From positions 1 to 22,260 of the forward strand of contig DPVV01000612.1 of the NCBI GenBank assembly GCA_003526525.1: a stretch of 22,260 nt of DNA. The letters run 5' to 3'. Below, piece after piece: positions 1-7,641 of this stretch (the stretch's first letter is position 1; each line of letters starts with the position of its first letter). The notes beneath the pieces were generated by a model, which was given only the letters and a program-made list of their open reading frames with translations, did not search any database and was not told the DNA's origin. This DNA is from Lachnoclostridium phytofermentans. GTDB taxonomy: Bacteria; Bacillota; Clostridia; Lachnospirales; Lachnospiraceae. A program made the position numbers and the translations under genes.

Positions 1-764
1 TTGTTGATTGGATCATGGAAGAAAAAGGGTTGATTCGAACGAAAGATGAGTGTTTTCAGCATATGATTACAGGTGATCCAAACGACGGTGAAATCTTAAT
101 TGATACGATTTTTATGACTGTTCTTTTCTTAGGAAGAGCTGGTAAAATCTTAAACCGTCAAGATTGTATCGATGAAGCCAATTATCAGATTATCAACCAT
201 ATCAAATATCTTTTTAACAAAGAGGAAGGCCTGTTTTATCATGGTTGGAATTTTAACAAAAATAACAATTATGGAAAAGTAATGTGGGCTAGAGGTAATA
301 GCTGGTATACGGTAGGAATTATAGAATACCTTGAGCAAACAAAATTGGATACTGCAATTGCACGCCATTTCTTAAGTGTATATAAGATGCAGGCAGCAGC
401 ATTAAAGAAATATCAAGATCCTAAGTTAGGTTTGTGGCATACGGTTATTAATCATGATGAAACCTACATTGAAATATCAGCGTGTTCTGCATTTTTAGCA
501 GGTATTATGAAGGGAGTAAGATTAGGCTACTTATCAAAAGTTGACTATCTTCCCGTTATTATAGAGGGTGTAAAGCAGATATTACCTTATATTACGAAAG
601 ATGGAGTGGTCGAAAGTGTCTCTTATGGAACTCCAATTGGTCACGATGTTGAATTTTATCAAAACATACCATGCTGTCCGATGACCTATGGACAAGCACT
701 AATGATTGTTATGCTTCAAGAACTGTTAGAAGAAGAGTGGGAAGAGTTACTTACGCAACTGTAA
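1..764 (+). CDS. GH105 unsaturated rhamnogalacturonyl/glucuronyl hydrolase, 5'-truncated by window edge
   Basis: C-terminal ~253 residues of a glycoside hydrolase family 105 enzyme. These are cytoplasmic enzymes that release the 4,5-unsaturated uronic acid left at the non-reducing end by polysaccharide lyases, by hydrating the double bond. The frame is open from base 3 and residues before the first ATG (base 15) still align with the complete paralogue at 4128-5222, so the gene begins outside the window and ATG 15 is internal. Visible family motifs are IDTIFMTVLFL, whose Asp matches the catalytic Asp of YteR-type enzymes, then FYHGWNF, WARGNSW and SYGTPIG near the end. There is no signal peptide to judge because the N-terminus is missing. 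It is followed after 28 bp by an AraC regulator gene on the same strand, suggesting one transcript. Whether galacturonyl or glucuronyl is the natural substrate cannot be told from sequence. Confidence 0.88.
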   Translation, partial: VDWIMEEKGLIRTKDECFQHMITGDPNDGEILIDTIFMTVLFLGRAGKILNRQDCIDEANYQIINHIKYLFNKEEGLFYHGWNFNKNNNYGKVMWARGNSWYTVGIIEYLEQTKLDTAIARHFLSVYKMQAAALKKYQDPKLGLWHTVINHDETYIEISACSAFLAGIMKGVRLGYLSKVDYLPVIIEGVKQILPYITKDGVVESVSYGTPIGHDVEFYQNIPCCPMTYGQALMIVMLQELLEEEWEELLTQL

Positions 765-792
765 ACATAAGTGTTACGAATAGAGGTAGTGT

Positions 793-1665
793 ATGAAACA
801 ACGTGTTTTTTATGAGGAATTCGAGCCTTTTTACTATTATAATGGAAATACGCAGGATTGGAATATGGAGGGATTTCATTTTCATAAAAACTATGAAATT
901 ATTCTATTTATGTCGGAGGGGGCTTCCATATATATCAATGATCGAGTATTCAAGGTTAAAAAGGGTGATTTATTTTTAATTAATAATCGAGAGTACCATA
1001 AAACAGAGGGTGTAGAAGGGAAAGAGTACAAGAGATTTGTATTAATGTTTGACCCTGAACCCATTGTTCAGTTAGGGACCACAATGGGGTATTCATTTAC
1101 CAAGTACTTTGAGGAAGATTCAGAAGATTTTATCCATATGATAAGGTTTTCAGAGGAACACCTGACTGAGATAATTAAGTTGTTTCAAAAAATTGAAGCA
1201 TTGCATCTGAATTGTAATACAAAACATGACAATATGAGAATGACATTAGCAATGTTAGAGCTGATTGTATATGTAAATCAACAGTTTGATTTTTTAACAA
1301 TCAGCGAGGAACGCGGTAAGGAACATGAATTAATACTAGAAAACAGTATTGAGGACCGTGAGCTAATTGAACAAATTAAGAAATATATCAATGCTAATAT
1401 AGAGAATAAGTTAGACTTGGTAGAAATAGCAGATTATTTTTATATGAATAAATATTATCTAAGTCATTATTTTAAGAAGAAAACTGGTTTCACAATGAGT
1501 CAGTATATCTCCAATTGTAAGATTGCAGCTGCTAAGACGATGTTGAAAAAAGGATATTCGGTAACCGAAACAGCAGTTGCACTATCTTACAACAGTGATA
1601 GTCATTTTGTTAGTATCTTTAAAAAGATGACAGGGACAACACCAAAGAAGTGGTCGCAAGAGTAG
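793..1665 (+). CDS. AraC-family transcriptional regulator with N-terminal cupin domain
   Basis: DNA-binding regulator of 290 residues. Residues ~1-110 look like an AraC-type cupin sensor domain (the histidines in GFHFHKNYEI and the following KKGDLFLINNREYHK stretch are typical of the sugar-binding barrel). Residues ~190-290 are the double helix-turn-helix, with helices LVEIADYFYMNKYYLSHYF and VTETAVALSYNSDSHFVSIF and the family-typical ending of the second repeat, TPKKW. The start ATG is preceded by GAGG 8 bases upstream. It lies 28 bp after the first GH105 gene and converges on a second AraC gene with only 6 bp between the stop codons. It probably senses a mono- or oligosaccharide of the same pathway and activates the nearby genes. 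The ligand and target promoters are not visible in the sequence. Confidence 0.93.
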   Translation: MKQRVFYEEFEPFYYYNGNTQDWNMEGFHFHKNYEIILFMSEGASIYINDRVFKVKKGDLFLINNREYHKTEGVEGKEYKRFVLMFDPEPIVQLGTTMGYSFTKYFEEDSEDFIHMIRFSEEHLTEIIKLFQKIEALHLNCNTKHDNMRMTLAMLELIVYVNQQFDFLTISEERGKEHELILENSIEDRELIEQIKKYINANIENKLDLVEIADYFYMNKYYLSHYFKKKTGFTMSQYISNCKIAAAKTMLKKGYSVTETAVALSYNSDSHFVSIFKKMTGTTPKKWSQE

Positions 1666-1671
1666 GATAAT

Positions 1672-2565
1672 TTATTCATGATATGGCTGGTTTGACTTAC
1701 GAAAATCAGAAGGTGACACCATACAAAATTTCTGAAATACACGGTTGAATTGTGAAAAACTAGTAAATCCGCAGTTGGAAGCAATTTCTGTAATCTTAGA
1801 ATGAGTATTAATTAGAGCAAACTGTGCATTTCTAATCCTTGTCATTTGGATGTAATGAGTCAGGGTATAACCAGTTATCTTTTTAAATTGGTGTGATAAA
1901 TAATAAGGGCTGATATAGAACTGCTTTGCAAGTTTTTCTAATGTAATATCTTCTTGATAATGGTTGTGTATATAAAAGGTAATGTCGTATATTTTACGAT
2001 TTAGATCATTTTCAAAATCCTCTTTTATATAAATATTATGGGAATCAAGTTCCCAAAGTTTGTGTAAAAATTCAACGAATTTATGGTGAATGAGAATTTT
2101 TTTTAACTCTTCGGGAATTAACTTCTTTGATAACTCAAAAATTTCATTCAAAACATGATTGAGAATTGCTGTTTTCGTTTGATCAAAGCGATAAATTGGT
2201 ACGGCATTATAAAACGGTTTTAAAATACTTTGAAAAGCAAGGTCTGTTAGGAAAAAGGATTCTGGTAAGATAAAACTAATAATTAGTCTTTTACTAGGTA
2301 AACCAGGGGAGTATACAGTTTTGTGAAGAAGCGAAGGGCGTAGTAAGACGATATCATTCATTTTAATGTCATAAGGGATACCATTAATTATGTGGCAGGC
2401 TTTAGGACTTAAGAGAATGTGTATTTCATAAAATGAGTGAAAATGTTGAAAGTCCATATTAACTTGATAGGATCGCTCATCATAGTCAAAATGATAAAAT
2501 AAAGAATCTTCACCAGTATTAATCTTAATTTGATAGTTTTGTTCGTAAAGTAAATTATTATGCAT
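1672..2565 (-). CDS. AraC-family transcriptional regulator with N-terminal cupin domain
   Basis: A second 297-residue AraC regulator of the same architecture but not a close copy of its neighbour. The cupin-type sensor is at residues ~20-110 (FQHFHSFYEIHILL) and the two helix-turn-helix motifs are at ~195-290 (ITLEKLAKQFYISPYYLSHQ and ITEIASNCGFTSFSQFNRVF), ending in the family-typical SPSDFRK. On the minus strand the ATG at 2565 is preceded by GGGAGG about 10 bases upstream, supporting this start. The gene is transcribed divergently from the MFS transporter gene; AraC regulators commonly control such divergent neighbours, so the MFS-GH105-ABC genes to the right are the natural candidates. 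That target assignment is an inference from arrangement. Confidence 0.93.
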   Translation of the reverse strand: MHNNLLYEQNYQIKINTGEDSLFYHFDYDERSYQVNMDFQHFHSFYEIHILLSPKACHIINGIPYDIKMNDIVLLRPSLLHKTVYSPGLPSKRLIISFILPESFFLTDLAFQSILKPFYNAVPIYRFDQTKTAILNHVLNEIFELSKKLIPEELKKILIHHKFVEFLHKLWELDSHNIYIKEDFENDLNRKIYDITFYIHNHYQEDITLEKLAKQFYISPYYLSHQFKKITGYTLTHYIQMTRIRNAQFALINTHSKITEIASNCGFTSFSQFNRVFQKFCMVSPSDFRKSNQPYHE

Positions 2566-2734
2566 CGAAGAAAGCCTCCCTTTGCGATAATTTTATAATA
2601 AGAAAGCAAAATATGCAATGTTTTATGGACGCTTTGACAAAATAACGATAGATTTTGACGTAAAAAATCAATATACTTAGCCTACATCGATTCATATATC
2701 AATATATTTTAAGAAAATGAGGAAAGAAATACAA
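2566..2734. promoter_or_regulatory. Divergent regulatory region between AraC and MFS genes
   Basis: AT-rich 169-bp spacer that must carry promoters for both divergent genes. On the plus strand a consensus -35-like TTGACA lies at 2634-2639 and TTGACG at 2655-2660, but neither has a good -10 at 16-18 bp. A weak TATACT is at 2672-2677. This is what an activator-dependent promoter can look like. On the minus strand TTGTCA overlaps the plus-strand TTGACA. No clear paired operator was found by eye. Confidence 0.3.
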
Positions 2735-3901
2735 ATGATGAATACTATGTCAAAACGATCTACGGTTATGATTGCTGTAAGTTTTATGATTTTAATGATA
2801 GCACTAGGAATGAATGATTCTCTTCGTGGGATTTTCGCTCCAGCATTTGAAGAACATTTCTCTATCAGTAGCATGCAGTTGTCAGTCATTATTATGGTGA
2901 GTTATTTGGGTAATTTAGTTTTTGTTTCTGTAGGTGGTAATTTACTTGATCGATTCAATAAAAAGACAGTAATTCTATCCGTATTGGCGTTATGGATGGC
3001 CGCCATTACTACCTATGTGGTAACAGATAGTTATTTGTTTTTGTTAGTAGGTATGTTTATTACGATGGGAACCTCCACATTGTTAAATACAGCAATCAGT
3101 ATTTTAACACCTATAATTTTTGTGGTTTCTCCTATCTTCATGGTGAACTTATTTTACTTTGTACAAGGGCTTGGTACTTCTGGTAGTCAGAACATTATAG
3201 GTAGATTCTTTTATGAGTTTGCTTCCTGGAAGTATATTAATCTTGTGTTACTTTTACTTGGGCTGATTAGTTTTATTCTGATAGCCATGACAAAATTTCC
3301 AACGATAGAACATAAGAAAGAAAAGAAAAAGATTTCTTATGCACAGGTAGTTAAAACAAGAGGATTTCTATTATTAATCATTATCTTTGGGACTTATTTT
3401 ATTGCAGAACACGGAATCTTAAACTGGTTTCTAACTTATGCAGTAAATGGATTGCAGATTAACCAAGCAAAAGCATCATCGATTTTGTCGTTATTCTTTG
3501 GCGGTATTATGATAGGGCGACTTTTATTTGCACCACTTGTGCAAAAGATAGGGGCACTAAAGAGTATTCAAATATTTGGAGGTATGGGTACTGCATTATT
3601 TGTTCTTGGCTTTCTATTTAAGACAAATGGTCTTTGGTTACTTGGGATTTCAGGGCTTTCGGTATCGATAATTTATCCTACACTACTTCTTTTGATTCGC
3701 TTCGTATTTCCGGAGGAAGTTGTAGCAACAGCAACAGGAGCCATTGTAAGTATCGCAACTTTATTTGATATTGGCTTTAATTTAATTTTTGGAGGCTTAG
3801 TAATTGCCCTTGGTTATCAAATCAGTATGATGATACTTCCAATTTGTATGATAGCTTTTTTTAGTAGTTTTCTTGTTTTGAAAAAGAAAGTAGGCGCATA
3901 A
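2735..3901 (+). CDS. MFS transporter, sugar-permease-like
   Basis: Integral membrane transporter of the major facilitator superfamily, about 388 residues with roughly 12 predicted membrane segments. Early on it carries MALGMNDS-like polar residues in the first helix (ALGMNDSLRG) and, between helices 2 and 3, the superfamily loop motif GNLLDRFNKKTV (motif A form GxxxDRxxxK). A long basic loop near residue 200 (EHKKEKKKISY) separates the two six-helix halves. The general look is of the FucP/FHS-type sugar:proton symporters, but the substrate is not recognisable. Start: an in-frame ATG exists at 2717, but GAGGAAAG at 2719-2726 is placed correctly for the ATG at 2735 (or 2738), so 2735 is preferred. 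It is divergent from an AraC gene and upstream of GH105 and ABC-importer genes, so import of an acidic sugar or oligosaccharide is likely. Confidence 0.85.
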   Translation: MMNTMSKRSTVMIAVSFMILMIALGMNDSLRGIFAPAFEEHFSISSMQLSVIIMVSYLGNLVFVSVGGNLLDRFNKKTVILSVLALWMAAITTYVVTDSYLFLLVGMFITMGTSTLLNTAISILTPIIFVVSPIFMVNLFYFVQGLGTSGSQNIIGRFFYEFASWKYINLVLLLLGLISFILIAMTKFPTIEHKKEKKKISYAQVVKTRGFLLLIIIFGTYFIAEHGILNWFLTYAVNGLQINQAKASSILSLFFGGIMIGRLLFAPLVQKIGALKSIQIFGGMGTALFVLGFLFKTNGLWLLGISGLSVSIIYPTLLLLIRFVFPEEVVATATGAIVSIATLFDIGFNLIFGGLVIALGYQISMMILPICMIAFFSSFLVLKKKVGA

Positions 3902-4127
3902 AAAATTTCTTATTTTTGGGTGGTTGGTTGGGTTTGCGTCAACGGAAGCAAAAAATGCAATATAATTTGATTTAAATAACTTAATATGCGTAGATATTGT
4001 TCCTCGTTTTTTGTATGATTGGCTTATACAAAAGGTAAGGGAGAGTAGTTTAAAACATTAGGTTTCAACTACTAAGTAGCGCAGTATTCAACTTCCTAGC
4101 AAGTTAAATACGCAGAAAGAGGTTAAG
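3902..4127 (+). promoter_or_regulatory. Spacer upstream of GH105-ABC operon with -10 box and inverted repeats
   Basis: A perfect TATAAT lies at 3961-3966, with only a poor -35-like GTCAAC 17 bp upstream, consistent with an activator-dependent promoter. Downstream there are two inverted repeats: TTTTGTAT at 4009-4016 with ATACAAAA at 4026-4033, and AGTAGTT at 4044-4050 with AACTACT at 4067-4073. Either could be an operator or leader hairpin. No T-rich terminator follows the MFS gene, so read-through is possible. Ribosome binding site AGAGG precedes the ATG at 4128. Confidence 0.35.
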
Positions 4128-5222
4128 ATGAAACAAAAAGATTGGAATGAAGTGATATCACTTTATGCAACTAGTTTTGAAAAGGTATTGTACGAAGAAG
4201 ATACTGCATTTATGGATGGTATGAAAAAGAATGCTTTAGTAAATGATGATATTAGGCGTTATCAGCATTGGGAATGGACACAGGGTGTTGGTTTATATGG
4301 ATTCTGGAATTTATATCAGTTCACAAAAGATGAGAAGTATTTATCAATTTTAACAAGTTACTATGAAAGACAAATTAAGTTAGGGCTACCGAGTAAAAAT
4401 GTAAATACAATGGCACCAATGTTAACATTAGCTTTTCTAGCAGAGCATCTAAAACGTGATGATTATATGAAATTATGCGTAGAATGGGCAGAATTTGTTA
4501 TGAAGGACTTCATAAGAACAAAAGAAGGAGGCCTTCAGCATATAACTTCTGATACCCTAAATGATCAGGAGCTGTGGGATGATACTTTATTCATGACAGT
4601 GCTGTTTTTGGCTAAGGTAGGTAAGATTTTAAACAATCAGGCATATATAGAAGAAGCAAAATATCAATTTATGCTTCACTTAAAATATCTTTGTGATACA
4701 AAAACTGGGCTTTGGTATCATGGATGGACCTTTGAAGGAAACCATAACTTTGCGAGTGCTTTTTGGGGAAGAGGAAATTGTTGGATAACAATTGCAATAC
4801 CAGAATTCTTAGAAATGATTGAATGTGATCATGTTGTCAAGACAATGCTTACGAATGCATTGATAAGGCAGGCTGAAAGTTTAAAAAAGTTTCAGGCACA
4901 AAATGGTATGTGGCGTACGTTAGTCGATGATGAAACTTCCTATGTAGAAGCGAGTGCAACTTGTGGGTTTGGTTATGGATTATTAAAAGGTGTTTCCTTA
5001 GGGATTTTAGATGAAAGTTATACAGAGGTGGCATTAAAACCACTCAATGAAATCTTAAATTATACCAACGAAGAAGGAATTTTACACCAAGTGTCTTATG
5101 GCACTCCAATGGGACGAGATTCGAAACAGTTTTACAAAGATATTGAATTAAAGCCAATGCCATATGGACAGGCATTAGCGATGCTTTACTTAATGGAAGT
5201 AATGAAACTTCAAAATAAATAA
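4128..5222 (+). CDS. GH105 unsaturated rhamnogalacturonyl/glucuronyl hydrolase
   Basis: Complete 364-residue family GH105 enzyme, the usual length for YteR/YesR-type proteins, folding as an (alpha/alpha)6 barrel. It removes unsaturated galacturonic or glucuronic acid from lyase-generated oligosaccharides in the cytoplasm; no signal peptide is present. Motifs in order are WEWTQGVGLYGFW (48-60), NVNTMAPMLTLAFL (91-104), WDDTLFMTVLFLAK with the likely catalytic Asp152, WYHGW (196-200), WGRGNCW (213-219) and SYGTPMG near residue 320. It aligns along its length with the truncated GH105 at the left edge but is clearly diverged, so the two may differ in linkage or uronic acid preference. The start is supported by AGAGG 8 bases upstream. 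The binding-protein gene of an ABC importer begins 17 bp after its stop, so the two are almost certainly co-transcribed. Confidence 0.92.
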   Translation: MKQKDWNEVISLYATSFEKVLYEEDTAFMDGMKKNALVNDDIRRYQHWEWTQGVGLYGFWNLYQFTKDEKYLSILTSYYERQIKLGLPSKNVNTMAPMLTLAFLAEHLKRDDYMKLCVEWAEFVMKDFIRTKEGGLQHITSDTLNDQELWDDTLFMTVLFLAKVGKILNNQAYIEEAKYQFMLHLKYLCDTKTGLWYHGWTFEGNHNFASAFWGRGNCWITIAIPEFLEMIECDHVVKTMLTNALIRQAESLKKFQAQNGMWRTLVDDETSYVEASATCGFGYGLLKGVSLGILDESYTEVALKPLNEILNYTNEEGILHQVSYGTPMGRDSKQFYKDIELKPMPYGQALAMLYLMEVMKLQNK

Positions 5223-5239
5223 AAGGAAGGTAGAAACTT

Positions 5240-6535
5240 ATGAGAAAGTTATTAAAAAATGTAACTCTAGCATTAACAGTAGTAGCATTGGGGGCATCTA
5301 TGATAGGATGTAGTGCGAATAAAAGCAATGACGCAGGTCAAAATGGTAGTAAGACTGGTACATTAAAAGTATTACTTCCAGAAGATAAAGGAGAGCAAGA
5401 TCCACTCAATATTGCGTTAGAACAGTGGAGCAAGGAAACAGGTAACAAACTTGATAAAATCATTATTTCCCATGATGATCAGTTACTTAAGTTCCCAGCA
5501 ATGGCAAAAAACAAAGATCTTCCAGATTTAATTGCTACAACAAGATTACATCAGTTATATCCAGAAGAATTCGTAGATATGTCTACCGTTGTTGATACAA
5601 GCTTATTTGAAGAATCAGCGTTAAAGATTGTTGGTCAAGATTATAAATCTGATAAGATTTCAGGTCTTCCAAGACAGTTTACAACAACATGTATGTTTTA
5701 TAATGCAGATGCATTAAAAGCTGCTGGCGTAGAGGCACCTACACTAGATAATCCATGGACATGGGATGAATTATATGCGAATGCAGAAAAGATACAACAA
5801 AGTGGTGCAGCAAAATATGGTTTTGCGGCTGATGTATCTAGAGCTAGATATGATATCTTAATGTATGCAAATGGTGGTTCCTTAGTGCAAAAAGATGGCG
5901 ACACTTTTAAGGTAACTGTCAACAGCGCACAAAATGTTGATACCTTAACTAAGTTTGTGGAAGCAAATAATAAGGGTGTTATGCCAAAAGCAATTTGGGC
6001 TGGTGGTTCTACTGATAATCCAGTGGAATACTTCAAAAATGGTGATGCAGCTATCCTATTATCAGGTTCTTGGAACTACACTCCTATTAGTTCAGATGTA
6101 AAATTTGAATTTGGTGTTATGCCATCACCGAAGGGAACTTCTTCACAAGGTGCAATCATTGGAGGAGAAGCATTAGCAGTTCCTGAAAAAGCTCCAAACA
6201 AAGAATTAGCATTAGAGTTCATTAAATGGTTCTACGAAGAAAATAATTTCAAAAATTATATAGAAAATGATAAAGGGTTATCTGCAATTAAATCAGTTGT
6301 ATACACTCCAGCAGATGCAAAAGTTGCAGACGATTTTAAAGTAATTCAAAGTGAAGTTTCTAATGTAACGGAATCTTTTAGAGTAGATGAAAGCTCTGCT
6401 TGGAGAACTTACAAAGATAATGAATACAGAGATTATATCAAACGTGCTGTAAGTGGTGAATTAACTCCACAAAAGGCATTAGATTCATTCGCTAAAGAAT
6501 TAAGCGACTCTTCAAAGTGGGAAATCGCTAAATAA
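5240..6535 (+). CDS. Sugar ABC transporter substrate-binding lipoprotein (family 1)
   Basis: Membrane-anchored extracellular binding protein of 431 residues that would capture an oligosaccharide and deliver it to the permeases encoded downstream. The N-terminus is a lipoprotein signal (MRKLLKNV, hydrophobic core, lipobox SMIGC) with lipidated Cys24 and a Ser/Asn/Gly-rich linker to ~residue 40. The remainder is a typical MalE-like solute-binding protein: FYNADALKAAGVEAP, WTWDELYANAEKIQ, GDAAILLSGSWN and a late GGEALAVPEKAPNKELALEF stretch. RBS AAGGAAGG sits 10 bases before the ATG. It follows the GH105 gene closely, which ties the imported ligand to unsaturated uronates. It is separated from the first permease gene by 224 bp containing a large inverted repeat, likely to favour higher expression of this component. 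Confidence 0.95.
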   Translation: MRKLLKNVTLALTVVALGASMIGCSANKSNDAGQNGSKTGTLKVLLPEDKGEQDPLNIALEQWSKETGNKLDKIIISHDDQLLKFPAMAKNKDLPDLIATTRLHQLYPEEFVDMSTVVDTSLFEESALKIVGQDYKSDKISGLPRQFTTTCMFYNADALKAAGVEAPTLDNPWTWDELYANAEKIQQSGAAKYGFAADVSRARYDILMYANGGSLVQKDGDTFKVTVNSAQNVDTLTKFVEANNKGVMPKAIWAGGSTDNPVEYFKNGDAAILLSGSWNYTPISSDVKFEFGVMPSPKGTSSQGAIIGGEALAVPEKAPNKELALEFIKWFYEENNFKNYIENDKGLSAIKSVVYTPADAKVADDFKVIQSEVSNVTESFRVDESSAWRTYKDNEYRDYIKRAVSGELTPQKALDSFAKELSDSSKWEIAK

Positions 6536-6589
6536 GCTATTCGTGAGTTAGTGATTGTAGTCCAGTAGTAAAAAAACTAAATATTTCAA

Positions 6590-6700
6590 TGTAGTAAATC
6601 ATGTGATGAGGATTGCATGCCACATGGTGGCAATGAGGTAGAGCTGGTAGCGTAAGCGGATTGCGAATATCCCTTGACAGTTCTCACATGATTTACTGCA
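6590..6700. other. 111-bp structured element with 17-bp inverted arms (RNA element or MITE-like)
   Basis: The left arm 6590-6606 (TGTAGTAAATCATGTGA) and right arm 6684-6700 (TCACATGATTTACTGCA) are complementary over 17 bp with a single G-U type mismatch; the inner 14 bp are perfect. The 77-nt interior contains further pairing, for example TGCCAC-ATG-GTGGCA near 6619-6633 and GGAT-ATCC near 6658-6672, so as RNA it could form a branched structure closed by one long stem. No T-run follows, so it is not an ordinary terminator. The ends are 5'-TG and CA-3', and TAAATAT occurs both at 6578-6584 and immediately after the right arm at 6701-6707, which would also fit a small inserted element. Its place between the binding-protein and permease genes fits an mRNA-stabilising or processing element. 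No family was recognised. Confidence 0.7.
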
Positions 6701-6759
6701 TAAATATAGTTGGAACAATCTAAACTGCACGTGCTTTGAATTTACAGGAGGAAGAATAA

Positions 6760-7641
6760 ATGCGTAAACAGAAACAGGCATTTTGCCATACCCGTGCGTT
6801 CTGGTTGTTCGTTGCACCAGCGCTGTTTTTATTCTCAATATTTTTCATACTTCCATTAATCTTAAGTATTGTTTTTTCCTTTACAAACTTCGATGGTTGG
6901 AAAACTATGGATTTTGTAGGGTTTGAAAATTACACCAAAGTTTTATCAGATCCGAATTTTTATAAAGTAATGGGCAGAACATTTTTATATACCTTATTCA
7001 GCCTTCCTTTTAAAGTTATTATTCCGTTATTAATTGCAGTTTTAGTTACTTCTAAATGGTTAAAAGGTAAAACTGCTGTTCGTACTCTTATTTACATTCC
7101 GGTGTTATTATCATCATTAGTTGTTGGTATTACAATTAACTGGATGTTTGGCCAAGAATATGGTCTCATAAATTACATTCTTCAGTCAATTGGCATTGAT
7201 CCATTACAATGGTCATTAAATCCGAAACTAGCAACCTTCGTAGTTAGCTTTGCCTCAAATTGGGCTTCTACAGGTTTTTATATGGTTATATTTATTGGAG
7301 GTATTAATAATATTTCAAAAGAATTGTATGAAGCGGCTGGCGTAGATGGTGCGAAAGGTTTCCAGGTATTCCGAAAAGTTACTCTTCCTATGCTTTCTCC
7401 TACAATCTTTATTGTATTATTATTATCAACAATTAACTTATTAAAAGAGTATGCATTGGTTCAGGGAATTACTTCCGGTGGTCCTGGTACATCTACGACC
7501 TATATTGTACAGTATATTTTCGATCAAGGATTTACACAGTACCGTTACGGATATGCATCTGCAATTGGTATTATTGTAAGTTTAGTATTTATCGGCATTA
7601 CTGCAATCCAATTTAAAGTGACAAAAGGAGGGGAAGTTTAA
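6760..7641 (+). CDS. Sugar ABC transporter permease (MalF/UgpA type)
   Basis: First of two integral membrane subunits of the importer, 293 residues with about six membrane helices. After a short cytoplasmic N-terminus the first helix spans residues ~12-35. The ATPase-contacting EAA loop reads EAAGVDGAKGFQVFRKVTLP at ~residues 195-214, matching the family consensus with its invariant DGA and LP. The GGPGTSTTYIVQYIF stretch toward the C-terminus is characteristic of carbohydrate permeases of this class. A full AGGAGG sits 8-9 bases before the ATG. The stop codon overlaps the next permease start by one base (TAATG), implying translational coupling. It works with the upstream lipoprotein; the energising ATPase is not encoded here. 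Confidence 0.95.
   Translation: MRKQKQAFCHTRAFWLFVAPALFLFSIFFILPLILSIVFSFTNFDGWKTMDFVGFENYTKVLSDPNFYKVMGRTFLYTLFSLPFKVIIPLLIAVLVTSKWLKGKTAVRTLIYIPVLLSSLVVGITINWMFGQEYGLINYILQSIGIDPLQWSLNPKLATFVVSFASNWASTGFYMVIFIGGINNISKELYEAAGVDGAKGFQVFRKVTLPMLSPTIFIVLLLSTINLLKEYALVQGITSGGPGTSTTYIVQYIFDQGFTQYRYGYASAIGIIVSLVFIGITAIQFKVTKGGEV

Noticed and set aside
5698..6036. Antisense 112-codon open frame within the binding-protein gene
   Set aside because: No ribosome binding site and no recognisable protein features; it is a mirror of the strongly supported plus-strand lipoprotein gene.
6590..6700. Ordinary Rho-independent terminator after the binding-protein gene
   Set aside because: The arms are separated by 77 nt and no T-run follows the right arm; the permease genes downstream need transcription through it.
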